This document shows positions 36,288-44,692 of a stretch of 64,000 nt of DNA, piece after piece (positions within the stretch are counted from its first letter, which is position 1; each line of letters begins with the position of its first letter). The notes beneath the pieces are model-generated. The model did no database searches. It saw nothing but the letters and a program-made list of their open reading frames with translations, and was not told the origin of the DNA. The DNA comes from Streptomyces flavofungini (lineage in GTDB: Bacteria > Actinomycetota > Actinomycetes > Streptomycetales > Streptomycetaceae), in contig NZ_BMVR01000001.1 of assembly GCF_014650815.1 (NCBI RefSeq), positions 434,001-498,000 on the forward strand. The letters run 5' to 3'. The position numbers were made by a program, and so were the translations under genes.

Positions 36288-37472
36288 TCACTGCTTGCCG
36301 CGCCCCGCAGTCGCCACCACCCCCAGCGCCACCACCGCGAGCCCGCCCCCGACCCACAGGACGTCGGTCACGCCGATCCCGTCGGCGACCCGGCCGCCGG
36401 TCAGCGCGCCCACCGCGATGGCCACGTTGAACACCCCCGCGAACAGCGCGGACGCCGCTTCCCTGGCGCCCGGCGCGGCCGCCATCACCCAGTTCTGCGA
36501 GGACACCGACACGCCTCCGTACGAGAGGCCCCAGGCGACGAGAAGCACCACCGTCACGGCGAGCGAGCCCCCGGCCGGGACCAGAAGGAGCACCACGCCG
36601 CCGAGCGCCGCCGAGATCAGCAGGAGCGCGCGGCGCGGGTCGCGGGCCGCGAGGGAGCCGCCGACGAAGTTGCCGACGATCCCGGCGACGCCGTAGCCGA
36701 GCAGCAGCGCGCTGACGAGCCCCGCGCCCAGGTCCGGCACCCGCTCCAGGACCGGCCGCACATAGGTGTACGCGGTGAAGTGCCCGACGACGAGCAGCGC
36801 GACCGCGACCAGGCCGACCCGCAGCCTCGGCATGCGCAGCAGCTCCGGGAAGACGCCGAGCCGCACCGGCTCGGTGGGCGGCAGCGGAGGCAGGACGACG
36901 GCGAGCAGCCCGGCGACCGCGGCGCCGAGCACGGCGACGGCGCCGAACGCCCAGCGCCAGCCCGCGAGTTCACCGAGGAAGGTGCCCGCGGGGACGCCGA
37001 GCACCGAGGCCACGGCTATGCCGCTGAAGATCACGGCGGTGGCCCGCCCGAAGGACTCGGTACGCACCAGACGGATCGCGAGGGAGGCCGCGACGGCCCA
37101 GACGCCGCCGATGCACAGGCCGACGACGATGCGCGCGCCGAGCAGCACCGCGAAGGACGGCGCGAGCGCGGACAGCAGGTTCGCGGCACCGAGCAGCAGC
37201 ATCAGGCCGACCAGCACGGCACGCCGGTCCGCGCGGCGGGCGGCGACGGGCAGCAGCAGCGCGGCGAGGGCCGCGACGAGGCCGGGCAGGGTGACGGTGA
37301 GCCCGGCGGTGCCGTCGCTGACGCGCAGCCCCGACGACAGGGAGGTGAGGAGTCCCACGGGCAGCATTTCCGTGGTGACGACGGAGAAGGTGGCGGCCGC
37401 GACGGCGACGACGGACAGCGGCAGGGACCGGCGTCCGGTGGGGAGCGGCGCGGTTTCGGTCACGGTTTTCAT
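36288..37472 (-). CDS. MFS drug/sugar efflux transporter (AraJ/YdhP/Cmx group)
   Basis: This 394-residue, 12-helix exporter has the DHA1 motif TTEMLPVGLL in helix 1, motif A-like LPVAARRADRRAVL after helix 2, and ARIVVGLCIGGVWAVAASLA in helix 4. The group exports arabinose, purine analogues or chloramphenicol; the substrate is not deducible. ATG 37472 (or GTG 37478) is the start. A LysR gene diverges from it and shares a palindromic region, so it is the likely target of that regulator. Confidence 0.9.
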   Translation of the reverse strand: MKTVTETAPLPTGRRSLPLSVVAVAAATFSVVTTEMLPVGLLTSLSSGLRVSDGTAGLTVTLPGLVAALAALLLPVAARRADRRAVLVGLMLLLGAANLLSALAPSFAVLLGARIVVGLCIGGVWAVAASLAIRLVRTESFGRATAVIFSGIAVASVLGVPAGTFLGELAGWRWAFGAVAVLGAAVAGLLAVVLPPLPPTEPVRLGVFPELLRMPRLRVGLVAVALLVVGHFTAYTYVRPVLERVPDLGAGLVSALLLGYGVAGIVGNFVGGSLAARDPRRALLLISAALGGVVLLLVPAGGSLAVTVVLLVAWGLSYGGVSVSSQNWVMAAAPGAREAASALFAGVFNVAIAVGALTGGRVADGIGVTDVLWVGGGLAVVALGVVATAGRGKQ

Positions 37473-37529
37473 GGGCACCAGCCAACGCCCGTGGGGTCAC
37501 CGGGAACAACGGCGGACTTCTCATCCTTG

Positions 37530-37546
37530 AATGAGCGTGGCTCATT
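37530..37546. promoter_or_regulatory. Palindromic operator between MFS and LysR genes
   Basis: AATGAGC-GTG-GCTCATT is a perfect 7-bp-arm palindrome, 25 nt before the lysR start and 58 nt before the MFS start. The T-N11-A spacing typical of LysR sites fits (T at 37532, A at 37544). Confidence 0.65.
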
Positions 37547-37570
37547 GATCGAGGGACGGGGCGAACGCGT

Positions 37571-38458
37571 ATGAGTGGGCTCGAGGTCCGGGAGCTGGAG
37601 TGTTTCCTGGCACTGGCCGAGGAACTGCATTTCGGCCGGGCGGGCGAACGGCTCTATGTCTCCCAGAGCCGGGTCAGTCAGCTGCTGGCCGCGCTGGAAC
37701 AGCGGATCGGCGCGCGCCTCGTGGAGCGTACTAGCCGCCGGGTCCGGCTGACCCCGCTCGGCGAACGGTTCCACGCGGAACTGCGGCCCGCGTACGCGGA
37801 GTTGTCGGGTGTGGTCGAGCGGGCGCGGGAGTCCGCGCGGGGGGTGGCGGGCCGGATCAGGATCGGCTTCCAGGGGACGGCGGACGCGCGCCTGATGGAA
37901 GCGATCACGACCTTCCAGAAGCAGCATCCGGGCTGCGTCACGGAGATCGCGGAGGTGCCCTTCGCGGACCCCTTCGGGGCGGTCCGCGCGGGCGAGGTGG
38001 ACGCGGCGATCGTGCTGCTTCCGGTGGCGGAGCCCGAGCTGGTGCTGGGCCCGCTGTTCTCCCGCCAGCAGCAGACCGTCGCGGTCTCCGTACGGCACCC
38101 CTTCGCGTCCCGGCCGTCCCTGACCCCGGCCGACCTCGCCGACACCCCCCTGATCTCGGCGACGGCGCCCGCCCCCGCCTACTGGCGCGAGGCCCAGGCG
38201 CCGTCCGCCGTCCCCGCGCCCGCCGTGCGCACCCTCCAGGAGGGCCTGACCCTGGTCGCCGCCGACCGGGGCGCGATGCTGCTGTGCCGTCCGACGGCGG
38301 AGTACCACGGGCGGCGGGACGTCGCGTTCGTCCCCGTCACCGGCGTCCCGGACTCCGTCCTCGGCCTGGTGTGGCACCGGGACGGGGAGACGGAGCGGGT
38401 GCGGGCGTTCGCGCGGGCGGTGGCGGCGGCGGGCGACGTGGCCGCGTCGGCCGCGTGA
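37571..38458 (+). CDS. LysR-family transcriptional regulator
   Basis: This 295-residue protein has an N-terminal winged helix-turn-helix (LECFLALAEELHFGRAGERLYVSQSRVSQLLAALEQ) and a periplasmic-binding-like effector domain (GRIRIGFQG...). It is divergent from the MFS exporter and probably activates or represses it through the palindrome in between. The effector is unknown. Confidence 0.93.
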   Translation: MSGLEVRELECFLALAEELHFGRAGERLYVSQSRVSQLLAALEQRIGARLVERTSRRVRLTPLGERFHAELRPAYAELSGVVERARESARGVAGRIRIGFQGTADARLMEAITTFQKQHPGCVTEIAEVPFADPFGAVRAGEVDAAIVLLPVAEPELVLGPLFSRQQQTVAVSVRHPFASRPSLTPADLADTPLISATAPAPAYWREAQAPSAVPAPAVRTLQEGLTLVAADRGAMLLCRPTAEYHGRRDVAFVPVTGVPDSVLGLVWHRDGETERVRAFARAVAAAGDVAASAA

Positions 38459-38498
38459 GGTGCGCACCGGGCGGCGCGGCGCCGTCCGGGCCGGGCCG

Positions 38499-39011
38499 TC
38501 ACCGCGGGCGGCGGACCTCGAAGTGGAAGCAGCCGTACTCCACGGCGCGGACGTGGACCAGGGCGACCTGCGGGTCCCCGAACGCCTCCGTGAGGGCCTC
38601 GTCGAAGGCCGCCGTCGTGTCCTCCGGCATCTCCACGAAGCGGCCGCCGACGATGTTGCCGCCGGCGTCGTAGCGGCGGAACGCCCGGAGGGCGCCCGGC
38701 CTGACGTACGGGTACTCCGTCCGCGTCGCCTCCGGCTCCGGGCCGTCGCACGGGTCGGCGTGGATGAACACGGGGCCCTGCTCGTCGTACGCCCCCGGGT
38801 CCGCGCCGGTCTCCGCCGCCCAGCGGCGCAGCGGGGCGTACGCGACCAGGGCGATGCGGTCGCCCTTGCGGGCGGGGCGCAGGCAGCAGCGGAGGGGGTC
38901 GCCGCCCTCCGGGTCGGTGTAGGGGAGGCAGGGGCGGCCCGCGTCGTCCGTGTCGCGGAGCTGCTTGAGGGTGTCGGGGGCGATGGGGCGCGGGGTGAAT
39001 GTGGTGGTCAT
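38499..39011 (-). CDS. DUF1203-domain protein
   Basis: This 170-residue soluble protein matches the DUF1203 pattern: GGDPLRCCLRPARKGDRIALVAYAP, GPVFIHADPCDG and VEYGCFHFEV. The paired Cys-Cys and the His/Asp cluster suggest a metal or redox centre, but no function is established. It is the last gene of the row of same-strand genes running down from the solute-binding lipoprotein at 44463. Confidence 0.85.
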   Translation of the reverse strand: MTTTFTPRPIAPDTLKQLRDTDDAGRPCLPYTDPEGGDPLRCCLRPARKGDRIALVAYAPLRRWAAETGADPGAYDEQGPVFIHADPCDGPEPEATRTEYPYVRPGALRAFRRYDAGGNIVGGRFVEMPEDTTAAFDEALTEAFGDPQVALVHVRAVEYGCFHFEVRRPR

Positions 39012-39112
39012 GGGCCCAGGTTCGCGCGTGCGCGACCGCTCCGGCTGGCGGTTTCCGGACGTCGACCTCTCCCTCGCTTCCCCTCGCCTTCCCACCATCC
39101 CGTCGGGGTGCC

Positions 39113-40408
39113 CTACCCCACGCCCCAGCTCCCCCTCCCGTTCAGCTCCGCCACGTCCGTCCCCGTCGTCCACCGGTACGCCGCGTCCAGCTCGGACAGC
39201 TCCTCGGGGGTGAGGACGTCCTCGACCCGTTCGAACCCCTCGGGGGCCCGCTCGGCGACGACTTGGAGGAGCCGGTCGGCGGGCATGCTCCGGTTGGCGA
39301 GGACGAGCTCGGCGGTGGCCTCCCGGCGGACCTCCTCGTACGCCCGCAACCCGGCGACCCGATCGGGGTCGTTGACGGCGAGGGACCGGGCGAGGACCCG
39401 CGCGTCGAGGACGGCCTGCGACCCCCCGTTGGACCCGACCGGGTACATGGGGTGGGCGGCGTCCCCGAGGAGGGTGACGGGCCCGCGCCCCCATCGGGGC
39501 AACGGCTCCCGGTCGACCATCGGGTACTCCAGGATCCGCCGGGTGGCGGCGAACAGCGCGGGCACGTCGAGATCCCCGATCCGCCACCCGGCGAAGTAGG
39601 GCAGGACGTCGGAGAGCCGCCCGCTGCGGTTCCAGTCGGCCGCCCCGGACATCCCCCCGTGCTCGACGGGAAAGCGCACCTCGGCGACCCAGTTGAGCAA
39701 CGCGCGGCCCCGCCGCTCGGCCTCCCCGGAGATGGGGTAGACGACGAGCTTGGCGTGCGCGTTGCTCCCGGCGATGGCGACGGTGCGCCCGCCGAGCACG
39801 GGGTCCCACTCGGCGACGCCGCGCCACATCCGAATGCCGTTCCAGAGCGGCGGCCCCTCCCCGGGATGCAGCCGCGCCCGCACGGTGGAGTAGAGACCGT
39901 CCGCGCCGATGAGCGCCCGCACCCGCACGGAGTGCTCCCGCCCGCGCGCCAGGTCCCGCAGGATCACCCGCAGCAACTGCCCCTCGGTCTCGGCGCACCG
40001 CACGAACGCCGTGCCGGTGACGACGGCCCGTTCGCCGAGGCGTTCGCGCACCGCGTCGAGGAGGATCATCTGGAGGGCGCCGCGGTGGATGGAGTACTGC
40101 GGCCAGTGGTAGCCGAGGGCGTGGCCGCGCGGCTCGCCCCAGATGCGGTTGCCGTGCCGGTCGTAGTGGACCATCCGGGCGGTCGCGACGCCGGTGGCGG
40201 CCAGTTGCTCGCCGAGGCCGAGCTCGGTCAACTCCCGTACGGCGTGCGGCAGCAGGTTGATGCCGACGCCGACGGGCCGGAGCACCTGCACCGGCTCGAT
40301 CACCCGCACCCCGATCCCCGCCGCGTGCAGGCTCAGCGCCGCCGTGAGCCCGCCGATGCCCGCGCCCGCGACCAGTACGTCGGCGTTCGCGGCGTTCATG
40401 GCGCTCAC
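39113..40408 (-). CDS. FAD-dependent monooxygenase, PhzS-like
   Basis: This 431-residue class A flavoprotein has GAGIGGLTAAL (residues about 15-25) binding ADP, LIGADGLYSTVR (the DG motif) and LLGDAAHPMYPVGSNGGSQAVLDA (GD motif). The YPVGSNG segment is typical of PhzS-like hydroxylases acting on aromatic carboxylates such as phenazines. GTG 40408 overlaps the ATPase stop; ATG 40399 is the alternative. Cotranscription with a NitT/TauT-type importer suggests that it oxidises the imported compound. Confidence 0.88.
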   Translation of the reverse strand: MSAMNAANADVLVAGAGIGGLTAALSLHAAGIGVRVIEPVQVLRPVGVGINLLPHAVRELTELGLGEQLAATGVATARMVHYDRHGNRIWGEPRGHALGYHWPQYSIHRGALQMILLDAVRERLGERAVVTGTAFVRCAETEGQLLRVILRDLARGREHSVRVRALIGADGLYSTVRARLHPGEGPPLWNGIRMWRGVAEWDPVLGGRTVAIAGSNAHAKLVVYPISGEAERRGRALLNWVAEVRFPVEHGGMSGAADWNRSGRLSDVLPYFAGWRIGDLDVPALFAATRRILEYPMVDREPLPRWGRGPVTLLGDAAHPMYPVGSNGGSQAVLDARVLARSLAVNDPDRVAGLRAYEEVRREATAELVLANRSMPADRLLQVVAERAPEGFERVEDVLTPEELSELDAAYRWTTGTDVAELNGRGSWGVG

Positions 40409-41265
40409 GGTCGCCGCACCGCCCGCCCGACCTCGGCCCGCAGCTTCACGAACTCCGGCAGGCCCCGGGTGACGATCTGGTCGCGCGGCGCGGGCAGTTC
40501 GACGCGCAGTTCGCTGTGGACGCGGCCGGGGGCACCGGTGAGGACGACGACGCGGTCACCGACGTACACGCTCTCGTCGATGTCGTGGGTGACGAGGAGG
40601 ATGGTCATTCCGGGACTGCCGCCGCTCTCCGTACCGCCGTCGGCGTCGCCGCCCCCGCCGAAGTCACCGGGCCCGCCGCCGGAATCACCGCCTCCGCCCG
40701 ACCCCCCACCCGACCCCCCGCCCCCGCCCGCACGCACCGAGAGCAGCAGATCCTCCAGATCCTCCCTGGTCTGCGCGTCGACGGAGCCGAACGGCTCGTC
40801 CATCAGGAGCAGGGCGGGCCGGTAGGCGAGCGCGCGGGCGATGGCGACGCGCTGCTGCATGCCGCCGGAGAGCTGCCACGGATAGCGGCCCGCGGTGCCG
40901 TCGAGGCCGACCTGGGCGAGGGCGGACTCGGCGCGGGCGCGCCGCTTCGCACGGGCGAGGCCGCGGCGGCGCAGCGGCAGGGCGACGTTGTCGCGGACGG
41001 TCAGCCAGGGGAAGAGCGAGCGGGTGTAGTCCTGGAAGACGACGGCGAGGTCGTCGGGCACGCCGTCGACGTCCCGGCCGCCGACGGCGATCCGGCCCTC
41101 GCTGGGCCGCTGCAGCCCCGCGACGCACCGCAGCAGCGTGGACTTGCCGCAGCCGGACGGCCCGACGATGCTCACCAACTCGCCGCGTGCGACGTGCAGT
41201 TCGACCCCTTCGACGGCCCGGTGCCCGTCGGCGTAGCGATGACTGAGCCCAGCGATCTCCAGCAT
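40405..41265 (-). CDS. ABC importer ATPase, NitT/TauT (SsuB/TauB) type, Gly-rich insert
   Basis: This 286-residue ATPase has Walker A GPSGCGKST, Q-loop FQDYTRSLFPW, signature LSGGMQQR, Walker B LLMDEPFGSVD and the H-loop VTHDID. Between the D-loop helix and the H-loop, about residues 178-216, lies an almost pure Gly/Ser/Asp stretch not found in SsuB or TauB; the codons there are GC-rich repeats. It may still work as a flexible loop. AGGGG precedes ATG 41265. The flavoprotein gene overlaps its stop. Confidence 0.92.
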   Translation of the reverse strand: MLEIAGLSHRYADGHRAVEGVELHVARGELVSIVGPSGCGKSTLLRCVAGLQRPSEGRIAVGGRDVDGVPDDLAVVFQDYTRSLFPWLTVRDNVALPLRRRGLARAKRRARAESALAQVGLDGTAGRYPWQLSGGMQQRVAIARALAYRPALLLMDEPFGSVDAQTREDLEDLLLSVRAGGGGGSGGGSGGGGDSGGGPGDFGGGGDADGGTESGGSPGMTILLVTHDIDESVYVGDRVVVLTGAPGRVHSELRVELPAPRDQIVTRGLPEFVKLRAEVGRAVRRP

Positions 41266-41397
41266 CCCCTGTTCCCCCTGTCCCCCTGTTGCCAACTGCC
41301 TTGCGGTCTACGTGATGTGAGGGTCCGTGAACCCTTTGCGTTCCCTGTGTGTCCCCTGCATCGGGTGGCCGGTCCGCCGCCCGTGCGCCGGGGTGGT

Positions 41398-42207
41398 CTA
41401 GGTGTCCGCCCGTCGTGCGCCCCGGTGCCAGGCCAGGGCCCGGCGCTCGACGAGCAGGAACAGTCCGTTCAGTACGCAGCCGACGGCGCCGAGGAGCACG
41501 ATCCCGGCCCACAGGTGGTCCGGCCTGAACTCCCGCTCGGCGGCGTTGAGCCGGGCGCCGATGCCTTCGCCGGACCCCATCAGCTCGGCGATGACCATGA
41601 GGATCAGGGCGAAGCCGAGGGCGACCCGCAGTCCCGCGAAGATTCTCGGGGCGGCGCCGGGCAGGACGACGTACCGGAGCCGCGCGACGCCGCCGAGCCC
41701 GAGTACGCGGGCGGTGTCGAGTTGCAGCGGCTCCACGGAGCGGACGCCGTCGGCGGTGTTGAGCAGCACCGGCCAGACGACGCCGAAGACGATGGCCGCC
41801 AGTTGCATGGACGTGCCGAGCCCGAAGGCGACCATGAAGAACGGGATGAGCGTGGGCGGCGGCACGGCCCGCCCGAACTGCAGCACCGGGTCCAGGACGT
41901 GGAAGGCCACCCGGGAGAGCCCGATCCCGACCCCCACGGCGATCCCGACGGCCCCGGCGACGGCCCAGCCGAGCAGCAGATGACTGAGACTCGGCACGAA
42001 GTCGTCCACGGCGAGATCACTCAGCCACAGCCGCGACGGCGGCCCCGACCACCACAGCTCCCGCATGGCCCGCACGATCCGCGAGGGCGGCGGAAAGTAC
42101 AGGTCCTCGGCCCGCCGGGCGGCCAACTCCCAGAGCAGCACGAGCAGGACGAGCAGCCAGCCACGAGCGAGCAGCCCGAGGGCGACGCGACGCACACGCC
42201 CACTCAT
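41398..42207 (-). CDS. ABC importer permease, NitT/TauT type (1)
   Basis: This 269-residue permease has about six helices and the EAA loop near LDTARVLGLGGVARLRYVVLPGAAPRIFAGLR. The N-terminus WELAARRAEDLYFPPPSRIV matches SsuC/TauC. It ends in a soluble tail HRGARRADT. It pairs with the second permease at 42245, so the channel is probably a heterodimer. There are 37 nt between it and that gene. Confidence 0.92.
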   Translation of the reverse strand: MSGRVRRVALGLLARGWLLVLLVLLWELAARRAEDLYFPPPSRIVRAMRELWWSGPPSRLWLSDLAVDDFVPSLSHLLLGWAVAGAVGIAVGVGIGLSRVAFHVLDPVLQFGRAVPPPTLIPFFMVAFGLGTSMQLAAIVFGVVWPVLLNTADGVRSVEPLQLDTARVLGLGGVARLRYVVLPGAAPRIFAGLRVALGFALILMVIAELMGSGEGIGARLNAAEREFRPDHLWAGIVLLGAVGCVLNGLFLLVERRALAWHRGARRADT

Positions 42208-42244
42208 CGCCCCGCCCCCGACCCGTCAAGCCCGTCCGGCGACC

Positions 42245-43231
42245 TCATCGCCCCACCCCCGACCTATCAAGCCCGTCGAGGGGGCCCCTCCCTGCTCCTT
42301 CAGAGCCTGGGGGAGATTGAGGACGAGCGCGGAGCGCGACACGGGGGGTCCGGGGGGCGGAGCCCCTCGGTTTCGGGAAGGGGCGGGACTGGGGAAACAA
42401 CACCCTCTCCACCCCCACGAGCCCAGCGTTCGCCGCAACACCGAGCACCCCCGCCCAACAAGCCCCCGCCACCATCAGATCCGGCCGACCGCCCCCGGAC
42501 TGCGTATCGAGCAAATAGACGCCGAGTCCCCCGTCACCCCCGGCCCGCAACTCCGCGCTGACCGCCACGATCAACCCCACGGACGCGGCGATCCGCACCC
42601 CGGTGACGACGAAGGGCCCCGCGCTGGGCAGCGACACCCGCCACACCACCCCGAGCGGCCCGAACCCGAAGGACCGGAGGGTCTCCTTGGCGACGGGGTC
42701 GACGTCCCGGAGCCCGTAGAGGGTGTTGAGGAGGATGGGCCAGAGCGCGGCGTAACAGACGAGGGACCGCTCCACCCGGTCGGGCTCGACGAAGACGAGG
42801 ATGGCGAGGGGGATGAGGGCGACGGAGGGGATGGGCCGGGCGAGTTCGACGACGGCGAGGGCGGCGGCGCGCAGCCGGGGCAGGGAGCCGAGGAGCAGCC
42901 CGGCGGGCACGGCGAGGGCGACGGCGAGGGCGAGCCCGCCGAGCCAGGCGGCGACGGTGGCCCACAGGTCGTCGAGGAACCCGTCGTCGACGGCCATCTC
43001 GGCGGCGCGGGCGAGCACGGCGGAGGCGGGCGGCAGCGCCTGCTCGTCGAACACCCCGCTGCGGGCGACGAGTTCGACGACGAGGAAGGCCCCGCAGAGC
43101 CCGAACGCCCCGAGCAGGGCACGGCCCGACCTGCGCTCGACCAGCTGCCCGGCGCGCCCACCGGCGCGCAGGCGAGCGCGCGCCCCGAACCCCGGGCCGA
43201 GGCCCGGACCGGAGCGCGCGCCCCGTTTCAC
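42245..43231 (-). CDS. ABC importer permease, NitT/TauT type (2), repeat-derived tail
   Basis: This 328-residue permease core (DLWATVAAWLGGLALAVALA, VVELARPIPSVALIPLAIL, AKETLRSFGFGPLGVVWRVSLPSAGPF) ends near GLVGVERVLF, about residue 278. The last 50 residues (PQSRPFPKPRGSAPRTP...) are the translation of a dispersed intergenic element, so the native stop seems to have been lost. GTG 43231 was chosen; the frame runs upstream into 33-bp repeats without a convincing start. The sister permease lacks such a tail. Confidence 0.82.
   Translation of the reverse strand: MKRGARSGPGLGPGFGARARLRAGGRAGQLVERRSGRALLGAFGLCGAFLVVELVARSGVFDEQALPPASAVLARAAEMAVDDGFLDDLWATVAAWLGGLALAVALAVPAGLLLGSLPRLRAAALAVVELARPIPSVALIPLAILVFVEPDRVERSLVCYAALWPILLNTLYGLRDVDPVAKETLRSFGFGPLGVVWRVSLPSAGPFVVTGVRIAASVGLIVAVSAELRAGGDGGLGVYLLDTQSGGGRPDLMVAGACWAGVLGVAANAGLVGVERVLFPQSRPFPKPRGSAPRTPRVALRARPQSPPGSEGAGRGPLDGLDRSGVGR
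42286..42396. repeat. Dispersed element copy inside a coding region
   Basis: This copy contains TTTCGGGAAGGGGCGGGACT (block A inverse), GATTGAGGACGAGCGCGGAG (block B variant) and a degenerate CCCTGCTCCTTCAGAGCC (element C). It encodes the last 50 residues of permease 2. Confidence 0.75.
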
Positions 43232-43256
43232 CGCATCGCCCCATTCATCGCATCGC

Positions 43257-43355
43257 CCGCCGCACCGCGCAGCCACCGCACCGCGTGACCCGCCGCACCG
43301 CGCAGCCACCGCACCGCGTGACCCGCCGCACCGCGCAGCCACCGCACCGCGTGAC
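43257..43355. repeat. Three identical tandem copies of a 33-bp unit
   Basis: Copies at 43257-43289, 43290-43322 and 43323-43355 are identical (unit begins CCGCCGCACCGCGCAGCC). They lie in the 197-nt gap between the lipoprotein gene and permease 2. The length is a multiple of three, so the permease frame remains open through them. Confidence 0.9.
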
Positions 43356-43428
43356 CCGCCTCATCGCGTAGCCCACATCGTCCCCGTCACGCACGTCACG
43401 CCATCCCCCTGGCATCCCGTCGCCACCC

Positions 43429-44463
43429 TCACGGCCCCGCCCGCACCAGCAGCGGCTCCACGTCCAGTTCCCGCTTCAGATACCCGAACTCCCGCATCAG
43501 CCCGACCACCCGGCGCAGTCGCGCCGGATCGAGGGCCGCGGGGTAGCCGCCGAGGTTCAGCTGGGCGGCCTGGTCGGCGGTGATCTTCGTGTAGTCGGGG
43601 AGCGTGGCGACGACGGCGGAGCGGTTGGCGGCCTGTTTCTGGGCGCGGGCCATGGCGCGCTGGAAGGCGGCGACCGTCTTGGGGTTGTCCTTGGCGAACG
43701 ACGCCGTGGCCGCGTACCCGGCGACCGGGAAGCCCGCGGTGGGCGGCTTGCCGAGGTCGGCGACGACCCGGCCGGTGCCGGAGCGCTCGATCGCGCTGAC
43801 GAAGGGCTCGACGGCCTGTACGGCCTCGACGCTGCCGGACTTCAGGGCGGTCTCCATGTTCGGCATGTCGACCTCGGCGAAGTTCTTGTCGTCGTCGAAG
43901 GTGGCGCCCTCCGCCTTTCCGGCCTTCTTGACCAGCAGGGCGCTGATGTTCCGCTTGGTGTTGACGCCGATCTTCTTGTCCTGGAGGTCCTTCAGGGACT
44001 TGACCGGCGAGTCCTTGCGGACCAGGACCGCGTGCGTGCGGGGCGCGGACTGGAAGGCGTCGGAGACGATGCGGACGTCGATGGCCTTGTTGGCGTGGGC
44101 GAGGAAGTACGAGACGTAGTTGCCGAAGGAGATGTCGAGGGCGCCCGCCCGCAGCCGGCTGACGGACTCCGCGCCACCGCTGAGCGTGGTGGTGCGCACG
44201 GTCAGCCCCTCCGCCTTGAAGAAGCCCTTGCGCTGGGCCATCTCCAGCGGGGCGGTGTCGGCGACGGGCATGGTGCCGACGGTGATCCGGGTCTTCTCCG
44301 GACCCTTGCCGTCACTCCGGCCGGAGTCGTCGGACGAGCCGCAGCCGGCGGCGGCCAGCAGGACCAGGGCGAGGGCGGGCGCGGCCGCGCCGTGTAACCG
44401 TGCCCGGCTCCGTGACCGCCGCGGCCCGCGCGGGCCCTGTGCACCGCGTGCACCCCTTGCCAT
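43429..44463 (-). CDS. ABC importer solute-binding lipoprotein, NitT/TauT (SsuA/NMT1) type
   Basis: This 344-residue lipoprotein has the lipobox LLAAAGC (Cys about residue 41) after a long Arg-rich n-region. It then has an NMT1-like fold: VGTMPVADTAPLEMAQRKGFFKAEGL, LRAGALDISFGNY, KIGVNTKRNISALLVKKA. Ligands of this group are sulfonates, nitrate, thiamine precursors or aromatic acids. It is the first gene of the importer-flavoprotein operon. ATG 44463 has GGGAG 9 nt upstream; ATG 44469 is too close. Confidence 0.9.
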   Translation of the reverse strand: MARGARGAQGPRGPRRSRSRARLHGAAAPALALVLLAAAGCGSSDDSGRSDGKGPEKTRITVGTMPVADTAPLEMAQRKGFFKAEGLTVRTTTLSGGAESVSRLRAGALDISFGNYVSYFLAHANKAIDVRIVSDAFQSAPRTHAVLVRKDSPVKSLKDLQDKKIGVNTKRNISALLVKKAGKAEGATFDDDKNFAEVDMPNMETALKSGSVEAVQAVEPFVSAIERSGTGRVVADLGKPPTAGFPVAGYAATASFAKDNPKTVAAFQRAMARAQKQAANRSAVVATLPDYTKITADQAAQLNLGGYPAALDPARLRRVVGLMREFGYLKRELDVEPLLVRAGP

Positions 44464-44692
44464 ATGCATCTGCTCCCGCTGCTCCGGACCGTCGCGGTCG
44501 GCGTCCGGCCGCCTACGGCTGCTTCCGTCCGCTTCGGTCCCGCTTCCGTCCGCTCCTTGACCTGAGCCGACGCGCGGATGTTAACGGCCGCACGACCTGA
44601 GAACAATGGCCCGGGGCAGGCGGTGACCGCGCATGGAAGGATGGCGAGAAACATCGCAAAAAGTTCGCAAGTCGTACCGAGGAGATGACCGC

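Noticed and set aside
43257..43355. 33-bp repeats considered as the coding start of permease 2
   Set aside because: The repeated GSRGAVAARCG segment has no similarity to permease N-termini, and GTG 43231 gives a normal length.
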